Shown in pieces: positions 46,401 through 61,400 of a stretch of DNA of 64,000 nucleotides. The stretch's first letter is position 1; each line of letters begins with the position of its first letter. The stretch is from Lutraria lutraria (Eukaryota > Mollusca > Bivalvia > Venerida > Mactridae): NCBI GenBank assembly GCA_964023205.1, contig OZ026836.1, positions 1,929,501 through 1,993,500 on the forward strand, in the 5' to 3' direction. The translations under genes were made by a program, and so were the position numbers. The notes under the pieces were generated by a model. That model worked only from the letters and a program-made list of their open reading frames with translations, was not told where the DNA came from and searched no databases.

Positions 46401-49400
46401 GGGCCCTTGGATTAGAAAATTTGCTACATTTTAGCTTGTTTAAAAGTATTATACCTTCATTGTTGGTTTTGATCTCAAAATCAATGTAAAAGTGGGTTAT
46501 ATGAGATGAAAACTATATTACCTGGTCATGAATTATAGTGCCTTTGTTCTCAGGTGAGCGATCTAGGGCCATCTTGGCCCTCTTGTTTGTCATTACTATG
46601 CATAATATTATGTTTATTTGTTTGAATTAGTCAAACTTTTTCATTTACCTGGGAGTAATCCTAGACTCATTCTCAATATTTATGTGCTATTTATTTGATA
46701 TGTTTAATCTTTGATATCATTTATTGCATTTAAATTTCTACCATGCAATTGTCTCATTTAAAGATTGCACAGATGTATTGGCATCATGTAAATATTATAT
46801 GAATGGTTGGTATTACAAAGGCATTAAAAAAAGTTAAAATCTGCTGTAAACTAATCATAAAATGGTTCAAATATGTTATATTATAGAGGCAATTTAGACA
46901 GTAATTTGTATTATTTGGAATAAAAATTATTGTGATGTTTAATGTGGGTATAAAACTACTGCTCATCCATCCATGGAAAATGATGGTGCATGAAATACTC
47001 GTTATTTATGCTTATAATGCACTGATTAGTTGATGAGTTAACCGTGATCATGCACTTACTGCACTGGTATCATCTGTCTATTGTTAAAAAATGGCTTAAC
47101 ACGAAATGTCCCTGAAGCTAGTGCAAACAAATGAACTCCCCTAGATGTCAATATGAAAGAACTTCACCAAAATACCAGTAAATGATTTCCCCTCATAATA
47201 GTATGAATAAAATCCCTGTCATAAGTTGATCCCTTGAAATCAGCTATGACTAATAAACTCAATAAATTTAAAGACTATGATACATGAACCAGCCTTGGTC
47301 CAGTATATTGGATTTGTAACTCTGCAAATCTGGTTCAAATCTCGTTCACTGCAGGTCAGATCCTTCTATGAATATTTAACAAAAATGTCAGTTTTCTTGC
47401 TCCTTATGAAATTGTAATATAGAATTGGTAAAAATTCAGTCCATGAAAACTGGTTTGGTGAACAGACTGCCATAAATACATTTATTGTCATACACTGGAA
47501 TATTCTTCATTAGAACATGGCAAATCTGTACATCATTGATGGAAATTTTTATCACAAGTATATATACTTACTTATCTATCAGGGTGGAACTCGTGGACGA
47601 AAGAAGAAAAATGCTGAACGTGAAGAAAAGGAAAAAATTGATGAAGAGAAAGAGAAGCCATATGCCTGTGAAGGTAAGTATCCGAAGAAGTGAGTTTGTA
47701 CTGCTGGGTATTTACTCCATAAATTTGATTTTATCAATATTTAATTTCTTAACAGAAAGTTGTCCTATTAATTAAGATCTGCTCTGGTTGGAAGATATAT
47801 AAGATCATGTAGACAGTTTATGCCTGTTTTTACAGCACCAGTATTTGTGAAAACATATCTCTCCAGTGTATTTCACAATTTCTGGGTGATTTCTAAATTG
47901 CATTATATACTTATCATAAATTCTTCAAGTATATTGTTCCTTTCTTTGAAAGTATAATTATGCCCCCTTTCGAAGAAAAGGATGTGTATTGCTTTGCATG
48001 TGTTAGTCAGTCCGTCCATAACCAAACCTTGTCTGACCAATAACTAGGGAACGATATGGCCTCAGCTCCTCAAATTTGGTTATGAGGTTGATCATCACAT
48101 ATAGAATACCCCTATTGATTTTAAGTTCAATAGGTCAAAGGTCCAGGTTTTACTATCCAGTTGACCTTTAAGGGGCACAAACTTTTCATGATATGATTAT
48201 GATCTATCATAGATGGAGACCTATACTTTGTGTCTGTTTGTATTTGTATGTAATAATATGTATGTTTTCAGTATGTAACGCACGTTACAAGACACGTCCA
48301 GGATTATCTTATCACTATAATCATTTCCATAATGGTATGATGGAACCAGAGGAACCGGAACCATCGCCTAAATCTGTTGGTATGTATCTAATATCTCCAC
48401 ACACTATGTACAAGTCATACATCAATTCAATACTGATAAAAATATTCCTCATACTACTAATCAACTATCTAAGATTTACAAATACCACAGTTGTTGGCTT
48501 AATGCTGTTTAGTGAATCTTAAAAAGTAAATAAAGTAGTTGAAATAATCTAAAGCATGTTTTTAAATCACAATTTTTATGAGATGAATTTACTTAATTTT
48601 ATCAAGTTTTTCTGTATTTATTAGATTTTATGTTGATTTTCTTATTTTGAAGTTGATTTTTTTTCAGTATATTGATGTATGACTGAGTCATTTCATGTAT
48701 TAAAATGATTTATATGATTCATATAAAAGTTTGAAGCCCTAGTTGGTAGATGTAGAACTCCTTCTATTTACTGTATATATAAAACTTGGATATAATTTGT
48801 TAAACAGGTTAACTCCCTTTGCTATTATCTCCCTTATCAATGTTTTAATGTGTTATTCGTTTTAATCTGTTCTCTATATAAAACTTGTTTGTTTGACTAT
48901 GAGTTTTATTGAGTAGCTTCCCTTGTTTAAATTAATTCAGTTTTGAAAAAAGAAATGATAATAATTCATCAATCTTGTCATCTAAGCCCCCTTTGATGAG
49001 CATCCCACTATAGTATATCTAACTTAGGACCAACTTTATAAATATGGTCAGGTCATCCTTAAAGATAGTTTGTTTGTGGTCATGCTACTTACTCAACAAA
49101 AAGGACCTTATCCCAATTTTATTTTTGCCTCTCAGCTAAATTTTTTTTTTAAATAAAAAAATGGCATTCTGAAATGTATCTTGGATTCAATATAAATATT
49201 ATGGTATTAAACTGTAAAAATGATATTTCCTGCCTAACTACCAACTGAAAATTCTCTGGGTAGTGTCCACCACAAACTAACATTTTTAAGGATGGCCTCG
49301 AACCTGTGTTAGCGACCACCTCGGATTAAAGGTCACCTTGTGAATAATGGCCATTCTTTTAATTCATTGATTATTTAGAATATAAAGACCTCTGAATGAA

Positions 49401-52400
49401 GGCCACCTGTCAGAAAAGTCCATCAGTCTTTCCCAGTGGTGGCCTGTGTTCACAGGTTTGATTGTATGTTTATTTATTAATTAGTCCTCTACTTCAATGA
49501 TATCATACATTGTTATCATGGCCCTGAGGCTATACATAGCAAACAAACATGTTATATAAAGATGAACAGTGGATTGTTGTATATATTGATATACCATTAT
49601 AATCCTTCTTTGTCTTATATATTCTGTTGTCATATACAGTGCAGCCTCCACAAAGCAACACCCTTAGGGAGTAGCCAAATTATCCAGTTGTCAAGAGGTT
49701 ATTGCTCTAGAGAGGTTAAATTAATAGTTAAATTGTGCAGTAGATGAAGGGATGTTGTTGCTCCATAGAGGGCCATTCTGGGAGGTTGTACTGTATTTAG
49801 CTTTATACTATATGAGCAGACATGTATTCTTTAGGTGTGTGTTACAAATATTGTGTTATAATTATAGCAGTGAGTCTATTAATATCATGTTACCACCTAT
49901 AAATTTTCAAACATTATTTCTGTGTAAAGGAAATACTGCTATCTATTATATTTCTATTATTTGAAGTATTTGAATATAGAATTATTTATTTATATCATTG
50001 TTGGCATTATTTAAACAAAAAATATTTCTAAAATTCATACAAAATTGTTTTCCGTTAAAAAAAGTTTTGTTTTTTCATTTGTCTAGATTAATTGATGTTA
50101 CCTTTTATTTAAAAATTTAGGAGTTTTACTTCTGCTTTACACCAATTTTCAAGTCTGTATAATTTAATTTTGAAAATGGTGTATAGATATAAACTTTGCG
50201 TTGTAAAAAAGGCCACACTGTCAACACTGACAGTATCTGTTGATTATCTTTTTTTCCACCATAATTTGTTGATTATATATGAGGGGTTTTCATAAAGTAT
50301 CTGAAGAAATGCCATTGCTCTGTAAATAATTCAGTAAAAATGTATTAGGACATTAAAGACTTCTGATTTTAGTACATCCCTTTAGGAAAAGCACACATTG
50401 CTAGCAAGATATTAGTAAGCATAGTGTGTGATAACAAGATGACAATTCAATGATATGTGCTAAGATAATCGTCAAGCATTTTGAAAATTGAAATTTAATT
50501 TCCATTGTTTCTGTGTATTTTCTTTGTGCAATAAGTACTATGATTGTTGAACCAGAATATTTGCTAAATATTTATACAAAAATTAGCATTTATTTTTCTA
50601 AACTGCTAGCGCGCTTCACGGAATTTTCAAAACCCCGTCTGAGAGTTTATACTGCATAAACACCCGAAAAATAAGAAACAGTCCTTAAGGATATATCCGA
50701 CAGTTTCCAGTTTTTTGCACATGGACATGTATATAGGCAGAATGAAAATGTATTGACAGAATTTTTTTTAACTTTGCACGGTCATAGCATATAATAAAAG
50801 AAACATATTAAGCGGGAAAAATGGGGGTCGTTGTCCTCGTTTTTGAGTTATCTGCCTTTGAATTTTATTTTTTGGCTTATTCTAGGTCATGCAAAGTTGC
50901 CTGTATGTATAATTATGTGCAAAAAACCTGGAATGTTATCAGATATATCAATCTTAAATCTGCTCCGTTATCAAAAGAAGTCTAATCCATTACACAACTT
51001 ATTGATGTTTATTTTACTCCCTCAGGAACTAAAGACTGTACTACTGCTTGCCCAGCATACCGAGGGTTCAGCGCAACACTGTCGTAACTTGTTCTTATTC
51101 CAGTATGAGTTACGACACTGTTGCGTTGACCCTCGATACATACACTGTCTTTACAGGTCACAATTCTTCAATAATGTCAGAATCTGGTTGTGTTTAAATG
51201 CTTTTCTAGTTCCAAAATTTAAGTAAAGATGTTTGTCTTTGATAAACCTTATATTCTTATTCACTATTACCTCTAAAATACAAACTTTATTATTGAAGTT
51301 ATATGGCATTTTTTAAACCTTTTTAACGCCCCTCATCTATGAATTGTGTATTGATTGTTATATAATGAACTCTATTTTCACTGTCAGTTAAAACTCCTCC
51401 AAAGGTAGAGAAGGAGGAGAGAGGTGAGTTAGCTCGCTTTATTAACATTTGTACCCAGACTGTATCGCTTCATAGCCAAAATACATCATCAAAACTTTGT
51501 ATGCTACAAAAATCTTACCATGTTTGCGTACACTGTACTGTTCATTTCCCTGTTACCATGGTTACTGTGGTCATGCAGCTTGTACTTTTATATATACACA
51601 TTTCTTCCTCAGCTTTGGAATGAATTTCACATATCGGTCAGAATAATCATAAATCTTAGAAATATACTCTTAAGGAGGAAAATAAAGAAATAATACATTT
51701 ATTTTGTAATTTTAACTTTTCACTGACCTTATTTATAAAATGCCCTTATTATTTTGTTTATCAGACTCTTATTGTTTCCATTCATATTTTATGTTTGGTG
51801 TATAATCTGTATGACCATACATCCTACAACAAAATCAACTACCTGTACATTCATCGAATGTTAAGATTTGTGTATCATTGAGAAACTGGGTTCAACTTGT
51901 TAGATCGTAATTATGTTGGTCACCCATCCTTGTCTAAATCTGTGCACACTCCAAAATCCACCTGTTGGGAATGGTACTGTTGATGACTGATTTCTCGTAA
52001 TTAAACTTGCCTTATTTCATGTTTAACATGTTGCTAGCTGTATAATGGTTTCTTATTTAATTATTTATTTGTATCTTCACTAAATCTCTTCTGATTAATC
52101 TTTGAATACAATGTGTTAAGATACCATTCCTACCATGTTTTATGCCCCTGCCATTCGAAATGGTGGAAGGGCATATAGTGTTTCCCCGTCTGTCTATTCA
52201 AATTTTGGTGTGCATCTATTCAAATTTTTTATTTTTGAGCAATAGGTCATGAAATATATCATGGATTGGTTTCATATTTTACATGAAAGTTTATAATGAT
52301 AAAGTACAGTTCAAGTATGATTTCCATTAAAATCCAAACATTTTCAGAGGAGTTATGGCCCCTTTTTATCATAGTTCTCAGCAGGGACATTCATGTTCTC

Positions 52401-55400
52401 TTGACACTTCCTATATGATAAATAATCTACCTGTTTAGTGACATTAGTATTAAATCTATTTAAACACTATTTGTCATTGTATTATATTTTATTCTATCAT
52501 TTAATTGCTAAAAACGCTATGCTTTGGTTTGCCCATAATACAGAAATGATAATCTATTATGGTCTAAAATTGCTTGCATGTTGCATCTGAAGATTTGTTT
52601 GTACTACATGTGGTTGTTTTATGTTTGCTTCCTTGAAATGATAAGAATTGGGACAAACCTCTGACTTATTGAGAAAAAAAAAACTCAGTAATTAATTGTT
52701 TTTGGTAGTTTTTTTTTATTATTGGATTTCTAGTGTTAAGAATTGAAAAAGAAATTAATGAATTGAAAATTTTAAGTGAAGGCATTCTTGCACTACTACA
52801 TACCAGTAATATCAATGACAACACTGCAACTTTAGTAGCAACATTATATAGGTTAAACTTACCATAAGTAGAAATTTATGTTAATATTCTGTCATCAGCC
52901 TCGAACCAAATACTTATTCTCCTGAATTAAATTTATTTTACTGATGTAAGTTTGTCTGAAATAATAGTTGTACATGTACTTTATTTTGATGTTTTTGGAA
53001 TCTAAGATATGGTGTGTTTCAAGAGCCACCATTTAGCATGCTTGTTACACTAAGACATAACACATGTTCACAGTAATATATCTACATGTACATTACATGT
53101 GTTCACAGTAATATGTCCACATTAACCTTAAGTCATTACATGTGTTCACAGTAATATGTCCACATAAACAATGAGTCATTACATGTGTTCACAGTAATAT
53201 GTCCACATAAACCCTGAGTCGTTACATGTGTTCACAGTAATATGTCCACATAAACCCTGAGTCGTTACATGTGTTCACAGTAATATGTCCACATAAACTC
53301 TGAGTCATTACATGTGTTCACAGTAATATGTCCACATAAACCCTGAGTTGTTACATGTGTTCACAGTAATATGTCCACATAAACCCTGAGTCATTACATG
53401 TGTTCACAGTTATATGTCCACATAAACCCTGAGTCGTTACATGTGTTCACAGTAATATGTCCACATAAACCCTGAGTCATTACATGTGTTCACAGTAATA
53501 TGTCCACATAAACCCTGAGTCGTTACATGTGTTCACAGTAATATGTCCACATAAACCCTGAGTCATTACATGTGTTCACAGTAATATGTCCACATAAACC
53601 CTGAGTCATTACATGTGTTCACAGTAATATGTCCACATAAACCCTGAGTCGTTACATGTGTTCACAGTAATATGTCCACATAAACCCTGAGTCGTTACAT
53701 GTGTTCACAGTAATATGACCACATAAACCCTGAGTCATTACATGTGTTCACAGTAATATGTCCACATAAACCCTGAGTCGTTACATGTGTTCACAGTAAT
53801 ATGTCAACTTGTAACATGGAAGTATTGAATTAGAAGTTACTTTTTTATTGCATGATTCAATATTGTCAGTTAACCTACCCAATCAGATGTTAGTAATAAT
53901 GCACTGTTAGTTTTGAAGACTTAGATATGATTATTGTGTCTTGTTGTATAACTTTAACTATACGTCTGGTTTTTAGCTCACCTGAGTACAAAGTGTTCAA
54001 AGGTGAGCCATTTGGATCAATCAGGCAATGCCAGGCGTCCTGCCTTCACACTTAGGGGTTGTTAACACATTTTGATTTGGTCTTAAAAAGTCATAAAAAC
54101 TTTGTCCAGCCAATCACTTAAGAACAGTTTGGTTTACAGTCTCCAGAATAGGAAGTAATAAATAAATGTTTGTCCGCAAGGTCAGTTATTTCAGTGTAAA
54201 AATAACAAGAAATTATCTGTGGTTGATTAACGCCTATTTTTAGCTCACCAGAGCACGAATGTGCTCAGGGTGAGCTTTTGTGATCGCCCTGCGTCCATCG
54301 TGCGTCGTTACGAATACGTGGCGTCCATGTTTACTTAAAACAACATCTCCTCCTACACCGCTATGCCAATTGCAACCAAACTTGGCTGGAATGATCCTTG
54401 GGTGGTCCCCTTTCAAAGTTGTTCAAAAAATTAAATTTCATTAAAAATTCTGGTTGCTATGGCAACAAATTGAAAAAACTTAAAAAATCTTCTTGTCTGA
54501 AACCACAGGGCCTAGAGCTGAGATATTTGGTATGTAGCATTGTCTAATGGAACTCTACAAAGATTGTTCAAATTATTCCCCTAGGGTCAAAATTGGCTCG
54601 CCCCGGGGGTAACTTGATTTTACATAGACTTATATAGGAAATTAAAAAAATCTTCTTGTCAAAAACTACAATGTCTAGAGCTTTGATATTTGGTGTGTAG
54701 CATAGTCTAGTGGACCTCTACCAAGTTTGTTCAAATTATTGCCCTAGGGTCAAAATTGGCCCCGCCCCGGGGGTCACTTGATTTATATAGACTTATATAG
54801 GAAAATTTAAAAAATCTTCTCCTCCGAAACCACAAGGCCTAGATCTTAGATATTTTGTATGTGGCATTGTCTAGTGGACCTCTACCAAGTTTGTTCAAAT
54901 TATGGCCCCGGGGTCAAAATTAGCCCTGCCCTGGGGTTTATTCTATTTTATATAGGAAAATTTTAAAAAATCTTCTTCTCCGAAACCACAAGGCCTAGAG
55001 CTAAGATATTTGGTATGTAGCATTGTCTAGTGGACCTCTACCAAGTTTGTTCAAATTATTGCCCTAGGGTCAAAATTGGCCCCGCCCCGGGGGTCACTTG
55101 ATTTATATAGACTTATATAGGAAAATTTAAAAAAAATTCTTCTCCGAAACCACAAGGCCTAGAGCTAAGATATTTTGTATGTAGCATTGTCTAGTGGACC
55201 TCTACCAAGTTTGTTCAAATTATTGCCCTAGGGTCAAAATTGGCCCCGCCCCGGGGGTCACTTGATTTATATAGACTTATATAGGAAAATTTAAAAAATC
55301 TTCTTCTCCGAAACCACAAGGCCTAGAGCTAAGATATTTGGTATGTAGCATTGTCTAGTGGACCTCTACCAAGTTTGTTCAAATTATTGCCCTAGGGTCA

Positions 55401-58400
55401 AAATTGGCCCCGCCCCGGGGGTCACTTGATTTATATAGACTTATATAGGAAAATTTAAAAAATCTTCTGCTCCGAAACCGTAAGGCCTAGAGCTTAGATA
55501 TTTTGTATGTGGCATTGTGTAGTGGACCTTACCAAGTTTGTTCAAATTATGGCCCTGGGGTCAAAATTAGCCCTGCCCTGGGGTTTATTCTATTTTATAT
55601 AGGAAATTTTTTAAAAATCTTCTTCTCCGAAACCACAAGGCCTAGAGCTAAGATATTTGGTATCTAGCTTTGTCTAATGGACCTCTTTAAAATCTGTTCA
55701 TGGGATAAAAAACGGCCCAGATGGGTCACTTGATCTTACTTAGACTCGTATAGAAAACTTCAACAATGTTAATCTCCAAATGACCTTTTCTCCTGGTGAG
55801 CATTTATAGGGCCATCATGGCCCTCTTGTTTAGTTAACAGTGTCATTTTGTTGATTTTTGTATTATTTTATCGCAATATTGTTTATACATAACTGTTAGA
55901 ACATTGGCATCTTAGACCATTTTAATTTAAGTATTTTTATTTTTATACATCTAAACTAGTTTAGGGATCTTGACTTTGTCTAGGCATGTCAAAAGGGATT
56001 CAATCATCATGTTTTATAGTGGATAGATTATTCTGTTAATTAAGGCTTAACACTTAGGAAATATAATGCATAAAATCCCTTTGATCTATTGACTGACCTG
56101 TGACTGTGAGTACAACTGAACTTAATTTAAGCTAACCTCGCCCAGCCAAACTGTTAATTTTATTAAGGTTTGTTTGTATTTATTTCCTCACTCTGTTTAC
56201 CAATATTTATGAGGTTTAGTTTGCATGAAAAATTTCTCTCTTGTTGTCCAAATGTGTACATAATATAAACATCAAAATCATATCTGAGAAATCATGACTT
56301 ATTTCTGTATAGTTAATGGTACATAAAGAGCCTATTTCTTAAATTGTGTTAAAATGTCTTAAAGTAAGATTTTTCCCGCATATTTTATCACGTCAGTTCA
56401 TTACAGTGGTGAGTCTTTATGTTATTAATTTCAGCTAAACAAACACCTGTAATAATAATGCCAGGTAAGATCCGGTGTAGTAATTCACTGCGTTGGTCTT
56501 GTACATGGTCCGGTGTAGTGATTCTCTGCATCAGTTCATGTGTCCGGTTTGATGTAGTACTTCACTCCATGGTGTCGTGTATGGTCCGGTGTTGTAATTC
56601 AGTGCTTTTGGTTGAAGTGTCCAGCTTGGTGTAAAGATTCACTACATTGTGACCGGTTCAGTGTAGTGATTTACTGAGTTGGTTCATGTGTCCGGTTCGG
56701 TGTAGTGATTTACTACATTGGTTCATGTGTCCGGTTCAGTGTAGTGATTTACTGCATTGGTTCATGTGTCAGGTTCGGTGTAGTGATTTACTACATTGGT
56801 TCATGTGTCCGGTTCAGTGTAGTGATTTACTGCATTGGTTCATGTGTCAGGTTCGGTGTAGTGATTTACTACATTGGTTCATGTGTCCGGTTCGGTGTAG
56901 TGATTTACTACATTGGTTCATGTGTCCGGTTCGGTGTAGTCGGTGCAATATGTCGGTATACTTGTCTTGAAGCACAGTGTTACATTTTCCTTCAGTTTTA
57001 GATCGAATTTCAATGAGTCTGATTTGGTTGATTTAATTTGCTGTTCTGTAAATTAGTTTACAACCTATTTTTAACTTTTAATCTTATGTACTGTGAACAA
57101 TAAAATACTCATTTCATTTCATGAAGTTTTTGTTTAAAGTCCCATAAGCATATACAGTGTAACTTCTGAAATCCGGACCCTCTGAAATCCGGAAACTTCT
57201 GAAATCCGGACGAATTTCTTGGTCCCGAAATTTCCCCCTCTATTTCAATGTAAATTAGACTTCTGAATTCCGGAACTTCTGAATTCTGAATTCCGGACGA
57301 TATTTTCATAAATTTTCGTTTATGTAAGTGAAATTTTACTTCCAAAATCCGGACAGTGCAGAAAGTGTCATCCTTAATTAGTCCCGCGATTTTTTACCCT
57401 GAGGCAAAATGTCATTGTTCTCTTTTTCAATTGTTTACCAATCAGTGGTGTCGGTATATTTTGACATGTGTTAGAATCACAATATGTCAGTTTACATTTG
57501 TAAAATGAACCACCTTTACTAAAATATATTTCAAAATATTTACTCTCATTAACAATTTTGACTGGTTCATTTTTAGAAGTAAAATTGTATTGTCTGTATC
57601 TTCCTTTCGAGAAAATATTAGATTTTGATTAATAAATCTTATTAATGTTTATCTTTTATTTTTGCATCATGTCTTAGTAATAATAACATCATATTGTATT
57701 ATTCATAAATAATGATGTCCCTATTTTCACCATTAAAATCTGTACTTGTTCAGATAATTTTAGACTTCTGAATTCCGGAAACTTCCAAAATCCGGACATT
57801 TTGGCTGGTCCCATGGGTGTCCGGATTTCAGAAGTTATACTGTACATTAATTGGTTGTAATAGTTTCTGTTTGTCTGGTGTGTTTTCCTCCTGTGCCTAC
57901 TTTATAGCAAGAAAAATTGTTTCCAAACCACTACTGTATTTTTTCAATATCATTGAAAAAAAATCTATTTATAGAACAGTTTTCACCGCTGTCATGTTAT
58001 GCACACATCATAAAATGACGTCACACGCTCTATATACTTCCAGTTTACAAAAGCAAAAATCACAGCGAAATGAGTGTTTTTCAAAGAAAAAAAGCTCGAT
58101 TCATTGGTAATTATTATCTTGGGATATTATTAGCAATTGCTTGTTTTTTGCATATTTTTTTTATATCAAAAAGCTAATGGGACTTTAAACTAAAGTATGT
58201 AAGAATTATTATAAATCTGAAGGACTTATTTACCTAAAACTATGGTATTGTAAATGATGGCCGCTTTTGAAGTCTTACTTTTTACCTGTTGCTAAAAGAT
58301 CTGTGGACCTAAAAATCTCTTTTTCTGGACCTATTCACTTTGGTATTAACTTAGCTTTATATTTCCAGTTTTTAAAATCAATTGCTTTAATCAAAATTCT

Positions 58401-61400
58401 TTTTATCTAACAGTCATTTGTTTCTTCTACTTTATTTGAATAATTGAGTTACTACATTCATGCTGGCATGATTATTTTGATTGGATTATGTATATGCTAT
58501 ATTCAATTTTTTGTCATGAGAAAATTTTACGGATACCATACTGTATGATGACATCATGAGTGTATTTAATGTCTATATATTATTTACTCTTAACAATGTC
58601 TTAAGGCCTACATTATTTATCTAAGGTATATTTTATTTACTTTCACCAATTATTCAAAGTATAAATAATTATTTTTACCAATTATTTAAGGTCTATACTA
58701 ATTATTTTTACCAATTATTTAAGGTCTACTTATTATTTTTACCAATTATTTAAGGTCTATACTTATTATTTTTACCAATAATTTAATGTCTATACTAAAT
58801 TTTTTACCAATTATTTGAGGCCTGTACTAATTATATTTACCAATTATTCAAAGTATAAATAATTATTTTTACCAATAATTTAATGTCTATACTAATTTTT
58901 TTTACCAATTATTTGAGGTCTGTACTAATTATTTTTACCAATTATTTAAGGTCTATACTAATTTTTTTACCAATAATTTAAGGTCTATACTAAAAATTTT
59001 TACCAATACTTTAAGGTCTATACTAATTTTTTTTACCAATTATTTTAGGTCTATACTAATTATTTTTACCAATAATTTAAGGTCTATACTAATTATTTTT
59101 GCCAATAATTTAAGGTTTAGTTTATTTACTGTTACCAATGATTTAAGGTTTACATTATTTATTGGAACGAGTGATTTAAGGTTTACTTTATTGACTTTTT
59201 TCAGTGATGATTTAATGTCTTGATTGTTATCACTGCATGTATATTTTAAACATTATGTGTATTTTCATAGTTTAATAGTATATTTTAGTTCAATACTGGA
59301 ATGTTTATTATCGCCTTTGATTGAAAACCTGCGTACTAGCCTTATATTATGTTTGTACATTTATATTATGTTTTGTAATATTTGAAATCTATACTAGTAT
59401 TGTTCATGGTACAGTATTGCATGTTGTACCCTTCTGTGATAATACCATTCTGTTACACTTGCGCTGAAAGCCAAGGAATGCTAAAATATAACATTTCTTA
59501 TGGTAATACCATCAGACCGCATTATATAAAAAGGCAATAGTCAAAACATCTTAATATGAACACTGCAAAGTATTAGCATGTCTTGATAATTTGTCCATTT
59601 TGGTTCATATAGAGTATGTCTTTCTTTGGTAAATAACAATTAAAAAATACCTTACATACATAATTGGATAAAAAATAAGTTTAGAACATAATAATATTGT
59701 TTCAAAAAGTACTGTCTTTATGTTCAGAACATTGAAATTCAATTTGAAACCTATTCATTCTTAAATTTAATCACTTTGTTCAATGCTTTCAGTGAAAAGA
59801 TGACAGTTAATAAAACAGGGCCCTACTATGGGTTCTGTGGATAACTCTGGTATGGTTGTCTCCCTTGTTTTCATGAAGCTTCTTTCAAAGTTTGGCTTTT
59901 ACAAAATAAATGTAAATACGTTGTATTGTTTAACAAGTTAGTATAAGGTTTGTAGAAGTATTCAACTGATAATGTTTCTGACAATTTTTTTTATTTCAAC
60001 AACACAGAATATAAAAATGTATATAATAGTGTTTTGTCTGAATAAGCAGCTTTGTTGGACGTCCGTTATATAGCGAAGATGGCCGTGACTCCTTCAGGCT
60101 AGTTATAGTTGGACCATAAATGTCTGTACATGTCTTTGGACCAATAGATCATCCCTTGATTATTACATTTCTGCAGAGTATATGAGTATAATATGGACTG
60201 TTCAGTTTTGTCTTTTTGTCAGATATAAGTTAATTGATGAAGTAGAAAGACCTAGCTGTGTGTTTTGTTCATAAACTTTTAAGTACTGTTTTAGTGAATT
60301 TACAACATAATTATAAAGTCTGGCGTCTGGACTTTCAATAACTTTAAGAGAAGCTACTGGTTATGTAAATTAGGCTAATATAAAAAGTTAACTTTTAAAC
60401 TGTTTTTCTTCTTGCTAGTTATATAGTTGGTATAACTGTTTTATCGTGTTTATAACACTGATGTGAGATTAATATTCATGGTATTGATTTGGCTAACATA
60501 TCAGGTTTGAGGGTAAATTAGTTCTTTTTATCCAATTTTAGGGGATTCCTGAAATGTTAACTTACTTGACATACATGATTCAATGTTCTCCAATGATAAT
60601 AGTCTAAGTTTACATGATACGCAGACTTTGCTAAGTTCTTAATTTAATTTCAAAGTGATGTTTATTTACTTGGTAATCTCATAATATATTATATTTAGAT
60701 ATGTCTAGGCTAGAACCACAGTTACTGTTTGTATAGGGTACTAACCTTCATACAATCTTTGTGTATTATTTCTGTCATAGATCTTTTTAAATAAATAAAT
60801 ACAAAATGTCTACTCCTATACCTGTATATTCATGTTCAAGAAGAATCTTATTTCTGGTGTTTTTCATACAAGGGAGAAACCATACTGTCATTTTGATGTG
60901 ATGTTTTTCTGATTCTATGTTTAAAAGTCATCAGGCTGTGGAATCCAATTTGCTTTGTCTAGCATTATCAATGTGCTACATTTTAATGAATATATCTTTT
61001 TGGATACTATTTGATATTTTCTAACATTTTTCTGACAAACTGATTTTGTAATTCTTTTATATGGTGATAAATATAATTCAAATTATTTGTCTTCCTAGCC
61101 TGTTTATATGAAGGTACTTATGCTCTTATTCTATTAAATCCATGGTGTGACATAAATATCAAAAGTTAGCAAATCTGTTTTCTTAATTTTTATTTATTGA
61201 TACTAAATGTTACACTCACAATAATAAATTGCACATGTACTACTCTATGTCGTAAAAATATTTTGTAACTTTACAAATGATAGATTTTTTATAATCACAC
61301 GTAAACTTGACTAGAACTGAGCGTGTGTAAGGATTATTTGTATGATAATTTCAGAACGTGGGGAAGATGGTAAAGTACAGAACAGTAATTATTGTGATTT

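Larger units (their letters stand above)
48380..51387 (+). other. DPF: DPF intron with MITE remnants
   Basis: Holds a decayed copy (about 49256-49468) of the 63476 MITE (GACCTCTGAATGAAGGCCACC), the AACCTCTC-family copy at 49637, and a strong hairpin at 51061-51136. No additional exon was recognised. Confidence 0.4.

Noticed and set aside
50831..51226. 131-codon plus-strand open frame in a DPF intron
   Set aside because: No ATG-led coding character or domain; it spans the 51061-51136 hairpin and has no matching phase in the DPF gene.
56686..57001. Two repetitive plus-strand open frames (13-residue repeats)
   Set aside because: By-products of a 39-bp minisatellite inside a DPF intron; no splice or start context.
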